64,000 nucleotides of DNA, from NCBI GenBank assembly GCA_028583685.1, contig JAMXIF010000077.1, forward strand, positions 11,313,122 through 11,377,121, given 5' to 3'. Position 1 is the first letter of the stretch. Each line of letters starts with the position of its first letter. Below the pieces are notes generated by a model, which did no database searches, had not been told where the DNA came from, and was given only the letters and a program-made list of their open reading frames with translations. Made by a program: the position numbers and the translations under genes. The DNA comes from Petaurus breviceps papuanus (lineage: Eukaryota; Chordata; Mammalia; Diprotodontia; Petauridae). Shown here one piece after another: positions 20,576 through 31,234 of this stretch.

Positions 20576-21550
20576 TTATCTAGCTTTCTATTTATCTTTT
20601 TATTTATTCATTTCGTTTTGGTAGTTTTTGTTTCCTCATTCATTTGTTTGGCATTCATAGGGCCCAGCACAGTTCCTGGTCCATTCTGGGAGCCTCATAA
20701 GTGTTGCTGAGATAAGAACCAAGCTGTTTGCATGGGGTCTGCCAATGTGAGTGAGAAGGCCCCATGTTCTGTTGCAGTTTTGCTCTCCTGTGTCTTTGTT
20801 TCAAATACAGCTAAGAAAACAAATTCCCATGAAAACCTAACGGAAAAAAAAAGGTCAGAGAAAGGAGAGGCAGAACTCATTAATTTTGTTCAGGGCCTGA
20901 GGCCTGATTCTTTTAAGTCTGCACCACAAGAGTGCATGTGATTTGCATGATTATTCTCTTTTGTGTCAAAGCTCACCTACCCCAGATTGAAATACCCAGG
21001 AGCCTTGGTGTCCTGGAGATCCATGTCGTGGGACCCCAGTGTAGGTGAGATTGCCTTATAACAAGGTCCTTCTTGGTGTTTCACTTACCAAATGATCTTG
21101 GATGGGGTCCAGCACCTGCCTCTGCTTTCTGAGGATTTTTTGCTCTGCAGAGACTAGTATGAGTACCAAGTCTTTTCTGTGGCATACAGAAGCAAGCATT
21201 GGCACAGACTGAGTAGGGCACAAACATTTGCTATGTCCAAATAAGGTAGGATTGCAAGACTTACATGTACACAATTGGAATTGTAACTGGCTGGTTGTTG
21301 TAGGAGGCTTTTGTCAACAGTGCCTGCATTTAGAGGACACCCACAGAGGTACTCCCAGGGCAGGAGTCAAAGCAGGTAGACTCTTCCCACCCTGTTTGCA
21401 CCTTCAGTGATGGCAGAATTGTTCTGAGATTTGCTTCCTCCCTTCTGTGGCTCTCTGGTCGCTCTGCAGGGGGATGCTGGAGCTAGCTTCTACAGGCTTG
21501 TGGAATTTCTAGTTTAAGTATTTACATCTTGGGAAATCATCCACTGCTAT
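20576..21550. other. GC-richer unique block
   Basis: A stretch of higher complexity and GC content than its surroundings. A SINE/L2-like tail may lie at 20655-20712 ('agggcccagcacagttcctg'). The rest (20720-21550) shows no repeat that I know. Short open frames occur on both strands (for example 20732-20941 and 21056-21274) without recognisable domains. An exon, an old LTR or a regulatory element are all possible. Confidence 0.35.
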
Positions 21551-21559
21551 AAACTTGGG

Positions 21560-21630
21560 CTTCCTTCATCACCATCATCATCATCATAATCATCGTCAAC
21601 AACATCAACATCATCATCATTATTATTTTG
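21560..21630. repeat. (ATC)n microsatellite
   Basis: 'catcatcatcat' units with interruptions, including 'aacaacatcaacatcatc'. Confidence 0.85.
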
Positions 21631-22094
21631 ATTTAAGAAAATAATGATGAAAATGTGAATAATGCAGATTAAAAGTATTTTTTTGAAACCAGGTTGCTAT
21701 TAAACATTCATCAGTACACCCTCTCCTCAGCTCCTCTTTCTCCTCTATTCTCCTGAATTTCAGTGGTTTAGATATGTCACAAATTCCTACTATGTGCTTT
21801 CTTCCTTTCCTGTCCACCTTTTTCTCTCCAGACCCACAGACCCTTAGTCAGCATTCTGCTAACAGGACCAGGAATTTGAAATTGCTTTCACGTACCACAT
21901 TTAACTAAGTAGGCTGAACTTTCCTTGTGTTTGGTTCTTGCTGAATTAACCACACATTCCTTACACCTAAGGAGGAATCTGGTGATTATATATTCTGAAG
22001 GGAAATATGAACAGAAAATATATATGAATTACAATAAACAGAATTTGGATAAGATGAAAAATGATAACCAATGGAGATAACTGGAAAAAATAGC
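21631..22094. other. Unassigned stretch
   Basis: No recognised repeat. Unique-looking DNA. Confidence 0.4.
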
Positions 22095-22275
22095 ATAAAT
22101 AGATTGCTGGAATGGGAGTCAGGAAGACCCAAATCAAAGTCCTACCTCAGATATTTGAGAGGAAGTCACTTAACCTCTTTTCATCTCAATTTCCTCATCT
22201 TGAAAATGGGAACAATAATAGCGTTTACCAATTAGGGTAGTTATGAGGATCACATTCATATTAGAAATTTGCATA
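22095..22275 (+). mobile_element. tRNA-derived SINE, diverged
   Basis: 'ggaatgggagtcaggaagac', 'gtcacttaacctcttttcat', 'ttcctcatcttgaaaatggg' and 'gtagttatgaggatcacatt'. Confidence 0.7.
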
Positions 22276-22797
22276 TGTATGTGTGTATGAGTGTATGTGC
22301 AATCCTGAACACCTTAACCCTTACTACCTAGAAATCCAGGTATACTAAATTTCACCCCTCCCCAGACGTTCTCCAATACTCTTCGGTGTCTTTGAACTGT
22401 CTAGGCTCCCTGCAAATGCTTCCAACTTCTACTAGTGGTGTTACCTCCAAACAGAGGGGTTCATTGTCTGCACTCTACTTACACTAAGGCACTAATAAAA
22501 TAGGGTTTTTTGTTTATTTTTTTCAAAGGGATATTTAATAGAGAAAATATATTTGCAAACATACAACCTTATTCCTCTCTTGCAAATTCAGTTCAAACAC
22601 TCTAGATAAATTGTAATCTTCCCTTTCTGGATGAAGCAGAAATGAGCTTGAGGTTAAGAGCACTAGCCATTCTTTGAGACCCACCAGATTATAAAATTCA
22701 GCCAGTTCTGGTTAAGTAGACAATCAAAGGAGGCTATCTCCACCCATAAAGCGGATCTTCTATGTTCAGTGATTTGAGCATACTCAGATAAGTCTGA
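22276..22797. other. Unassigned stretch
   Basis: A short TG/TA patch near 22275-22300. Otherwise no recognised element. Confidence 0.4.
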
Positions 22798-22847
22798 TAA
22801 CAGATAGATAATAGATAGACAGGTAGTTAGATAGGCAGATAAATTGT

Positions 22848-22883
<36 letters not shown>

Positions 22884-23150
22884 GATCTTAGACTGATAAA
22901 AGGATAGATGTAGACAGAAAGATTGATAAAAGATAGATGATTGATAAATAGGTAGATATAGAGACAGATGAAACATACACATAGGTAAATATCTCTATAT
23001 ATTTGAAAATGTAAAACACCATATATACATATACATATGGAATATAATATGTATAGAATATATATGTGTACATATTCTAAAATATACATATATAATGTGT
23101 ATATATATATGTTTATGTGTATTTACATATACATATATAGTATTATAATA
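22798..23150. repeat. (GATA)n followed by degenerate TA/TATG repeat
   Basis: GATA units at about 22845-22882, with degenerate GATA/GACA flanks, then a 'tatacatatacatat' tract to about 23150. Reverse-strand Ile/Tyr-rich frames are artefacts. Confidence 0.85.
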
Positions 23151-23214
23151 TGAGTGTGGACTTATAGTATAGAAAACAGAATGTCTTATTGGCAATATGG
23201 AAGGAATATTCGAA

Positions 23215-23450
23215 TAACTGACATTTATGTAGTGATTTAATGTCATCAATTAGATTTTCATATAAAAACTCCTTTTATCCTCAGAACAACCCCATAAGGT
23301 AATTAATATAAGTATTATTATTCCCATTACTAAATGAAGATATGAGGAAAAAATGGAAAATATTCCTGGGCATAGTAATAATGATTCAGAGGTAGAATTC
23401 AAACTCAAGTTTCTCCCATCTACATGCCTGGTTCTTTTTAGTACAACACA
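23215..23450 (-). mobile_element. MIR-type SINE
   Basis: Antisense: 'tatcctcagaacaaccccat', 'ttattcccattactaaatga', 'ttcagaggtagaattcaaac' and 'atgcctggttctttttagta'. Confidence 0.6.
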
Positions 23451-24094
23451 ACAGAGGCATAGGATTAGGGCAAGGCAAGGAAGAAAACTGCCTGAAGTAC
23501 AGTAACCAATGAAGGGAAATGAGGAACACTTCTTAATAGCTTTCCTATAAATGCTCACATTTTTAATTCCAGAATTTTTTGCTTTCCTGGCATATGGAGA
23601 CTTATTTTGTGGTGAGTTATGTCCCATATGTTATAGAAAAAAATCAAAATGTCTTATGGTCTATAAAACATGAAGGAAATAATTTTCAAGTGTTGGGATA
23701 ACACATTATTTTAACTCCACCCAAGGTTCACAAATGTCTTATCTCTAGGGTGATTTTTTAGTCAGGAAAATAAAATCAGAGGGTACAAAAGGGAGAGCAT
23801 TAGGCCAAAAGTGGAGATTGACCCTTGATATTTGAGATATTTAACCCATTTTAGAAGTTGAGCTTCTGGAGTCATGGTCATTTAAAAACAAAGTTTTCTT
23901 GATGCCTTTGCTATGCTAAACTATATTTATTTCCTTTGAATCCTATCCCCACTGAATTTCTCATTTTAAATGAGAAAAAATAATTAAAACAAACCAACTA
24001 ATAAAATGACTATATCTGATAACTTGTGCTATATTCTTCCATAGTCCACCTCAATACTGAACATGAGAACTTGAACTTTTTGCTAGGAATGACT
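23451..24094. other. Unassigned stretch
   Basis: Unique-looking DNA. The 125-codon minus-strand frame at 23250-23627 overlaps the SINE and has no supportable domain. Confidence 0.4.
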
Positions 24095-24316
24095 TTTATT
24101 GTTGCGGTTGATCAGTCCTTTGAGATCCCCTTTAGGGTTTTCTTGGAAAAGAGTGGTTTGCCATTTCCTTCTCCAACTCATTTTATAGATGCAGAAACTG
24201 AATCAAACTGACTTGCCTACAGTCACATAACTAATTAGCATATGAGGCTGTATCTGAACTCAGGTCTTCTTTCCTCCTGGTCCTGTTCTCTATCCACTGT
24301 ACCAACTACATGCCCC
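24095..24316 (-). mobile_element. MAR1-type SINE
   Basis: Antisense order: 'tttattgttgcggttgatca', 'gggttttcttggaaaagagt', 'ggtttgccatttccttctcc', 'gatgcagaaactgaatcaaa' and the head complement 'ctatccactgtaccaactac'. Confidence 0.8.
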
Positions 24317-24329
24317 AGAAACAACTTTA

Positions 24330-24480
24330 GAAGATATTAAATCCAATCCTATTATTGTGTAGATTAAAAATGGAGGCCCAAGGAGGATAAATTACTTATC
24401 AAAGATCACTCAATGAGGAAATATAAGAGACTGGATTTGAACTCAGGACCTCAGACTTCATCCTTGAAAATCACTTTGCC
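24330..24480 (-). mobile_element. MIR-type SINE
   Basis: Antisense: 'aaaatggaggcccaaggagg', 'ggatttgaactcaggacctc' and 'atcactttgcctag'. It lies directly behind the MAR1-type copy. Confidence 0.6.
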
Positions 24481-24619
24481 TAGATATTTACCTCTTCCAA
24501 GTACCCTCAGCCCTTGTAGCTCACTCCTCTGATTGATGGCTCCCCTGGAACCTCTATTTAGTAAGGGTGCTCAGATCAGTTACTTCTTAATTTTTCAACA
24601 GGCTGGACTCCTCCTTTAT

Positions 24620-24775
24620 TTTGCTCAAGCATTGTTTTCCCTCTTTAGAATATCCTATTCTTGAGGACAGGGAGAGTTTTTCTTTGTGTTTATATTTGTA
24701 TTCCCAGTGCTTAGCTTGGCACCTGACATCTACTAAGGGCTTCATAAATGATGTTTGGTCTACTACTGACTAGGC
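24620..24775 (+). mobile_element. L2 LINE, 3' end
   Basis: 'cttgaggacagggagagttt', 'gtattcccagtgcttagctt', 'ggcacctgacatctactaag' and terminal 'ggtctactactgactag'. Confidence 0.65.
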
Positions 24776-25779
24776 GTCTCTGACTCAAGATCAACTTCTC
24801 TTTCCACTCTTAGGAAGTGTATTTCAGGAGCCATTTTTGTTTCTTGGAATTAGCTTCAGAATGTTAGCTTTATCTTTAGCTCAGAAATAGTGTAAATCCA
24901 AATTTCCCCTAGCCTACACATTTTGATTTACAAGTTCTGTGTGCCTAGCCTTTTTAGATTTTAAAGTTACTGTGATTTTTTTTTTTTGAAAAAACAATTC
25001 TTTCCAGTGTCTTGAGAATTCATCATTTTAATTTGGATGGTTGAATGTGATTAATTAAGTCAAGATTAGTTATAAAATAGAAAAAATAACAACTGAATTA
25101 AAAAAATCTACTCCCAATTTTGCTGAGATATTTGATGCGAAGTGTACAACATTTTAGTTTTTATTATTTCCGTTGAAGGGTTAGAATTGCCTTGGTAATG
25201 CTGTCAGGTGGTTACTTTTCCCTTCTGCTTAATGCTACATACTTTTAAATTAGTAAATCTATTTGAGGTCTCATTCAGATAGTTTAAAAAAAAGCACACT
25301 ATTTTAGCCAATTTCCTAATAGCTAGAGATTCTACAATATAAATTTGGAAGAGATGCAGGAAAAAAATTGTGACATTTTCATTACAGTTAAACTTTTTTC
25401 TCGTGAAAGGACCTCTGAAATTCCCCTGTTGGATCAGTAATGCCAGGTAGCTAATTTCTCTGCCCAAACAGGATATGCAGATGTGCTGACATAACAATAC
25501 CCTATGTTTCAGGATCCTTAAGGATATTAATAAAAAGATAATTCTTATGGGAGCCTCTGATTCTTTCCCCCCAGGAAAGATTGCAGATCAGTATTTGCTA
25601 CCTCAAAATGTTATGGTAATTAGTTCTGGGTTAATTTAAGGGGTAAAAAAAAAGGAAGGAAGGGATGGAAGAAGGGAAAAAATGCAGGCTTCACTCTGTT
25701 TTAGATACATACTGAAGTTTGTAGGATGCTTACTTGAATTTTACTAGAACTATGGAAATCTATGGTGTTAGCAAAATCA
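24776..25779. other. Unassigned stretch
   Basis: AT-rich, unique-looking DNA without recognised repeats. The longest open frame (25204-25497, minus) has no motif. Confidence 0.4.
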
Positions 25780-26370
25780 GACTGTAAGTTGTCTATCTTG
25801 AAATATTATAAGTGCATCATGTCACTGCTTGGACTGAAAAATACACATGCATGGCCTTCCCTTGCTATTTCAGCAGTCTTGGGAACAGCCTCAAAACTAC
25901 AAAGCTAAGCTCAGAACTCCAGAAATATGGAGATAATAAAAAAGACGAAAGTGAACTTTTAGATACCATTAAAATGACTTTAGAATTTAGTTGACAGCCC
26001 CTTTATTTCTTATTTTATGGAGGATCTAGCCAACAAGTTTAATTACAGTAGCTCATCAGTCCTGCTCTCGGCTTCTCCTTCTCCCCAACTTGACACAAGC
26101 ACAGAGCTGGCTCCTTCGGAAGTCAATAGGAATTCCAGGCTTGCATCAGCTCGGGGGGGAATCCAAAGCCAAATGAGAAACTGGTCTAGAGACCAGAATG
26201 GAAGCTTGAGCAGATTGCTGGCCATCATTTCACGAGCTGTTGTATCCCCTCATGTGACTTTTTTTTCCTATTGCCTATAAGAAATCAGCTAGGGCAGAGT
26301 GAAAGAAAGCTAGTGTAGCACATGTTTTTCTTGCTGGTATTAAAAAAGCAGCCACAGTAGTGAATTGCAT
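25780..26370. other. Repeat-free complex block, candidate conserved non-coding DNA
   Basis: High-complexity sequence with several CpG sites in a short span (26068-26240: 'ctctcggcttc', 'ccttcggaag', 'gctcgggggg', 'tcacgagctg'), unusual against the CpG-poor surroundings. It overlaps an 87-codon plus frame (26017-26280, Ser-rich) and a 61-codon minus frame, neither with a domain. An enhancer, a promoter or an untranslated exon are all possible. None is shown. Confidence 0.3.
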
Positions 26371-27037
26371 TCTTTGCCTGCCTTCATCTTCCATCATCTT
26401 AAATCCATTTTGGAATGGAAGCCAGCTCCCAGGTGGTAATAATACATTACGATGCTGTCATGTCATTGACCTTGGCAAGTTGTTTCAGGGTGGTGTGTGT
26501 GCATGTGTATGTGTGTGCGTGCATGTGTGTGTATGAATCTACATATGCATTTTATCCTGCAAACTTGACCTTTTTCCCCATAATTGCATGGAATAGTAAT
26601 ATTATAAAGCTTTACCTCCCATTTACTCATGGGTGAGCAAGTTTTTTAGAGATTACTCAGTAAACAGAATTCAAGTAAAAATATAGTAACAGTGTACTAG
26701 CCCTCATGCTTTCCCTATGGCTGACACATTAAGATAGCAAAACTTCTGTACCAAGTGAGAGACATACATATACACTCCAAGAGAAGACTGATGATGTGAG
26801 CAAACTTGGATATTCTAGAAATAAGCTGAATTTTCTGTTCCTACTCTCCATTCACTAAAATTTCCAATTTCAATTCTCCATTTGAGTTCTTACCTAACCA
26901 AGATTAAATACCGTCAGGAAAGAGTCAGATGACAGGCATTTTTTTTTCCTGATAACACTATAGTACAGTGGAAAGGAAACTTGCCATGAAATCAAAGGAT
27001 CATTGATTAAAAACTGAAATGGACTTTGGAAGTAATC
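26371..27037. other. Unassigned stretch with a TG-rich patch
   Basis: A (TG)n-like patch at about 26490-26535. Otherwise unique-looking DNA. Confidence 0.5.
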
Positions 27038-27185
27038 TATCAATCAACCAACCATTATGCATTTATTAAGCACTTGCTGTGAGTCAGACACTCTAACTAG
27101 GTTTTGAGAACACACAGACAAAAAATAAACAGGTACTACCCATGAAAGGCTTATATTCTATTGAAAGAGATATCATGTCCATAAT
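27038..27185 (-). mobile_element. L2 LINE, 3' end
   Basis: Antisense L2: 'tgcatttattaagcacttgc', 'tgtgagtcagacactctaac' and 'gaaaggcttatattctattg'. Confidence 0.65.
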
Positions 27186-27199
27186 CAGTGTATAACCCA

Positions 27200-27320
27200 C
27201 CAACTCACTCAGTTGGCAGATGAGGAAACTGAGGTCCCAGAGATTTAATTGACATCAAAGATAAAATAGATAGTATCAAAAAAAAATGAAGTCAGATCTT
27301 TTGACTTCACTTCTCACATA
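27200..27320 (-). mobile_element. MIR-type SINE fragment
   Basis: Antisense: 'cagatgaggaaactgaggtc', 'ccagagatttaattgacatc' and 'gaagtcagatcttttgactt'. Confidence 0.6.
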
Positions 27321-27374
27321 TTTTTCATTGGTCTACAAAATGCTTTCCTGATGGTAACCCTGTGAGGCCAAAGC

Positions 27375-27610
27375 ATTTGGGATGCAAATCTGGCTCTGTT
27401 ACTAACAGATGGCGTGTTCCTAAACCAAGAACTTCAACTCTGTGTACTTTAACTTTTTCATCATAAAATGAGGAGTTTAGACTTGAAAACTTCCAGCTCT
27501 AAATCTATACAATAATATTATGGTACTTATTCTACCTAGACCTCAGTTCATCAATCTAAAAATTGTGGGAATTGAATTAGATGACCTCTGAGGTCCCTTC
27601 TGGCCTGCAA
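27375..27610 (+). mobile_element. MIR-type SINE with duplicated tail
   Basis: Sense copy: 'gatgcaaatctggctctgtt', 'gaacttcaactctgtgtact' and 'cataaaatgaggagtttaga'. A second tail follows at 27530-27610 ('gacctcagttcatcaatcta', 'agatgacctctgaggtccct'), so two copies are joined or the tail is duplicated. Confidence 0.6.
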
Positions 27611-28039
27611 TCAAAAGTGGTAAGTTCAGTTAGCTGTTTATTTAAAAATAAAAATCTGTTAAAGCTTTCTCATTTCAAAGCCCTGAGAGTCTGCATGTAA
27701 AGTGACAAAAAAATGGCCAAGGGAAGAAAATCATTCTTTCCATACCAACCACAAAAGTAAAGATGATCTATTTCTGAGGATCTTGTGTTTTTAACAGCAT
27801 TTGTGGATATTTTAATAATTTGAACATATGGTCTGAGCAGAAGCAGAAAAGACATTTTTTTAACTTGATGTCAGATCTCATCACATGATGAAATTATAGA
27901 CTGTATAACACAGAGTGCCACATATTTTAATAAATTAAACTTCTTTATCTGTTCTACTGATCCATTGATTCTCAAAGTATAAGAGTTATAGTTTCACTCG
28001 ATACACCTGATCAACCCACCCCTTTAAGCATCTCTTCCA
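27611..28039. other. Unassigned stretch
   Basis: Unique-looking DNA without a recognised element. Confidence 0.4.
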
Positions 28040-28460
28040 AGTTTCTATCAGTCATCTGTCACCTTTGATATCCCCATCTGGTAAGGTAACAAATAAACCT
28101 GTGATAAAAATATCACAACTTCCTGGACCAATTGTTTTCCCTCCAACCTCCAAGTACCATTTTTGGAATTATCAGGAAGTAGGAAGAACAAGAAAAAAAA
28201 AGAAAAAGAAAGCAACCAAGGTCCTGTACGCAGGTCAGTTTCAGCCATTTGACAATAACTAAAGAACCATTTTTGTCAACAAAGTAAAGTGCTTTTTTCT
28301 TCCTGATGTGTAATGTAATGTGTGAGTCACAGTGGAAGGAAATCTGAAGGTCAGAGCTGAAATAACGCTGCTGGGTTTCTTGGTTTGCTTGTAGATGTTG
28401 TGTACATTAAACTAGTTTCTTGGCCCACCCTGCACCTCTTACTCATGTGGCACTTCTCAG
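28040..28460. other. Repeat-free block, candidate conserved non-coding DNA
   Basis: Complex sequence with ETS-like words ('cacaacttcctgg', 'atcaggaagtaggaag') and a SOX-like 'ccaattgtttt' close together near 28110-28190. An A-rich run interrupts it at 28192-28212. The regulatory role is inference. Confidence 0.25.
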
Positions 28461-28561
28461 AGAAAGTGTGCAGACTGCTGAAAAGACCTCAGTGATTTCA
28501 GCACTGGAAAGAACTGTTTCTGGAAAGAAAAGACCATTTTCCTCTATGATTCATACTCCAC

Positions 28562-28782
28562 AAAGTTACCACAGTGGTGTTCCTAAAGCACACATTTGAC
28601 CATATCACTTCTCTGCTCAAGAAACTCTCTTGGCTCCCAATTATTACAAATATCCTCCCCCATCATACAACTCTTATTGTCTACTATAGCTTACTTGTTA
28701 ATTTTTCCACACGCGACATGGCATATATCATGTTCATGCCTGTGCACAGGCTGCTCTCCAGCCCTAGAATGTACATAAAAAG
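28562..28782 (+). mobile_element. L2 LINE, 5' segment of a split copy
   Basis: 'gtgttcctaaagcacacatt', 'gaccatatcacttctctgct', 'caagaaactctcttggctcc' and 'gtgcacaggctgctctccag'. The copy breaks off near 28782 and seems to resume at 29105. Confidence 0.7.
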
Positions 28783-29104
28783 AAGCTGAGGAGGGGGTGA
28801 AAGGGAGAAAATGGACCCAGTTGCAATCATGGTAGAGAAAATCTGGAATTCAAACCAGAGAGGAATAAGATGTAACTGTCCTGGACACCTGCTATAATAT
28901 TCTGGGAAAACCCATCCAATCAGAAGGATAGGATGTAGGAATGGAGGGGATATCCAATGTGTGAATTCGAGAGTTGAAGTGAGCCCCTAGAATAAAGAGT
29001 TTTCTGGGGGTATGATAGAGGAAGGTTTGAGAGCTCTCCAGAGGAGATAAAGTTAATACTCTAGCTCTTATCTCTGGACACTCTTTGAATTGGTGGTCTG
29101 CCAC
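28783..29104. other. Unassigned 320-base segment separating two L2 parts
   Basis: Purine-rich, more complex DNA with no recognised family ('aagctgaggagggggtgaaa' at the left edge, 'ggaggggatatccaatgtgt' inside). The L2 blocks on either side are in the right order and orientation, so this looks like an insertion. Confidence 0.45.
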
Positions 29105-29490
29105 TTAGTGAATGTTCGTCTACTTGTGCCTTCTGAAACCCCTTGTTTCTTCCAAGATTCTGTTCAAATGTTACCTTCTGCAAGAGAGCTTTCTTAACCC
29201 ATCTGTATCTCTACTGGTTATTAGGGTCTTCCCTTCCTCTTATTTCACTTGTAATTGTCATATACATATATATGTATATATATGTATATATATATATATG
29301 TGTGTGTGTGTCTGTGTGTGTCTGTGTGTGCCTGTGTGTGTCTATGTGTGTCTGTGTGTGTCTGTGTAAATTCATGTTCTTCCTCATTATTAAGGAAACT
29401 CTGTGAAGAAAAGTTTCATTTTTTGACTTTCTATCTCCAGTGCCTAATAAAGTGTCTGACTTAATAAATATTTGTTGATTGATTGTTCAA
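29105..29490 (+). mobile_element. L2 LINE, 3' segment of a split copy, with internal microsatellite
   Basis: 'cttccaagattctgttcaaa', 'tgttaccttctgcaagagag', then a TA/TG microsatellite (about 29263-29368), then 'atctccagtgcctaataaag' and 'atatttgttgattgattg' at the 3' end. Confidence 0.7.
29263..29368. repeat. (TA)n(TG)n microsatellite inside L2
   Basis: 'atatatgtatatatatg' passing into TGTG with regular TCTG interruptions. The 'CVCVCV' open frames are artefacts. Confidence 0.9.
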
Positions 29491-29504
29491 TTAAATGAAA
29501 AAGA

Positions 29505-29640
29505 TACATGGAACAATGGAAAGAGAGTTAGATTTAGGGTTAGAGGATTGGAATTGGAATCCTGTCTCTACTGCTACCTACCAGTATGTAAGCTGTTTTA
29601 AATGACATGATCTCACTGAACCTCATTGGCATAATAAAGG
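29505..29640 (+). mobile_element. MIR-type SINE, diverged
   Basis: 'gagagttagatttagggtta', 'ggaattggaatcctgtctct' and 'gatctcactgaacctcattg'. The 3' part merges into the GATA array. Confidence 0.55.
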
Positions 29641-29653
29641 ATTATAGAGAGAT

Positions 29654-29830
<177 letters not shown>

Positions 29831-29890
29831 CACAGACAGATAGATAGAATATAGATATGCATATAAATGCATACAGATATATAGATATAG

Positions 29891-30182
29891 AAAGATATAG
29901 GTATATGGCAGCTAGGTAGTGCAGTGGATAGGGGACTGGGGCTAGAGTCAGGAAGACTTATCTTCCTGAGTTTAAATCCAGCCTTAGACACTTAATAGCT
30001 GTGTGACCCAAGGCAACTCACTTTACCCTGTTTACCTCATTTGCCTCATCTGCAAAATGAATAGGAGAAAGAAATGGCAAACTTCTCCAGTATCTTTGCC
30101 AACAAAACCCCAAATGGGATCACAAAGAATCAGACATGACTGAAATAACTGAACAACAGAAACAAAAAAGATATAGGTATAT
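29891..30182 (+). mobile_element. MAR1-type SINE with perfect 16-base target-site duplication
   Basis: The SINE body is 29907-30166, starting 'ggcagctaggtagtgcagtg', with 'gctgtgtgacccaaggcaac', 'tcatctgcaaaatgaatagg', 'caaacttctccagtatcttt', 'gggatcacaaagaatcagac' and 'tgaaataactgaacaaca', ending in an A-rich tail. Identical 'aaagatataggtatat' copies flank it at 29891-29906 and 30167-30182. This is the clearest L1-mediated insertion in the window. Confidence 0.92.
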
Positions 30183-30229
30183 ATGTTATAGTGCTACTTA
30201 AGATGAATCTTGAAAGAAACAAGTGATCC

Positions 30230-30520
30230 TATGGTAGAAGTGAGGAAGTTCCTTCATGGGGGTGTGGGTAGCCTTTGCAGAGGCATGGAGAAGGGATTTG
30301 AAATATCCTGTAGGAGAACAGGGATAAATACAGTTTGACATGATCACAATATGTGGGAGGGTAAAAACGAAATAGCAATCACACTGGACAGGTGGTTTAG
30401 GAGAAGGTTTTAAAGGACTTCAAAAATTAAAGAGTTTTTGTTTGATACATGAAGCACAAGGAAGCCATTGGAGTTCATTGAATAGAGGGAGGACATACTG
30501 TAAAATCACATTTGACCTCT
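30230..30520 (-). mobile_element. L2 LINE fragment
   Basis: Antisense: 'gcctttgcagaggcatggag', 'gtttaggagaaggttttaaa', 'aaggaagccattggagttca' and 'gaatagagggaggacatact'. These are the reverse complement of the L2 region at 3100-3200. Confidence 0.6.
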
Positions 30521-30603
30521 CTTCTGATCTACTCTCTAGCAATAGGGTGTTGATATATTTGCCATTTTCTGGTTCCTCAACTGACTGCCCCCAACTGGAT
30601 TTT

Positions 30604-30660
30604 AGTCAGTCAATAAATATTTACTCAGTACCTACTGTGTCAGTAACTGTGCTTCATTAA
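30604..30660 (-). mobile_element. L2 LINE 3'-terminal fragment
   Basis: 'gtcaataaatatttactcag' followed by 'tacctactgtgtcagtaact'. Confidence 0.55.
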
Positions 30661-30774
30661 TACTTATCAAAAAATTGACCCCTCTATCAACCCTAATCTA
30701 TAACTTATCTTCTCTAATTGTTTAGATCTGTGTTTATTTGTGTGAAAATTGCTTTCTGGGTTCTCCCCATTGCA

Positions 30775-31195
30775 GATAATGTTTGTTCTTGGTTTTAGAT
30801 GGAAACTACTTATAATTTTTAAGAAAAGTTTCATTGATCTCTATGCTTTCTAGAGTATTCAATAGGAATGGATGTTGAATTTTGTAAAAAACAAAAAGCT
30901 TTTTTTACATTTACTGATATGATTTTGTCATTGTTTTGTTATTGATATGGTCACTTATTCTTATAGCTTTCCCAAAATATTGTTATAATCTCCTTCTTAG
31001 CATCCTATTTAAGATGTTTTGCATCAATCTTTGTTAGGAATTTTTTTTTAGGTTTTAGGTTTTAAAACCAAATTTGTGTCACAGAAGGAATTTGGTATGA
31101 CTTATCTTTACCTATTCTTAGCAATTTTTTTTAAAGTATTGGAATGAATTGCTCTCTAAATGGTTGGGAGAATTTCCTTGAATTCCATATGATCC
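30775..31195 (-). mobile_element. L1 LINE, ORF2 reverse transcriptase fragment
   Basis: Antisense L1: 'ctctatgctttctagagtat', 'caataggaatggatgttgaa', 'ttattgatatggtcacttat', 'cagaaggaatttggtatgac' and 'aaagtattggaatgaattgc'. The same region is seen at 46230-46400 in the large minus-strand L1. It meets the plus-strand L1 head to head near 31200. Confidence 0.75.
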
Positions 31196-31234
31196 ACACC
31201 CAGCACAAAGAAGTCAGCAGTGAATCATGCCAAA

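Noticed and set aside
20304-20710. Overlapping long frames on both strands with LPSF and KEGR repeats
   Set aside because: They are translations of the CCTT/GGAA tract and stay open only because the repeat lacks stop codons.
29112-29464. Cys/Val-rich frames
   Set aside because: They run through the TG microsatellite inside an L2 copy.
29907-29980. tRNA gene
   Set aside because: The tRNA-like head belongs to a SINE. I see no complete cloverleaf, and the sequence continues into the SINE body.
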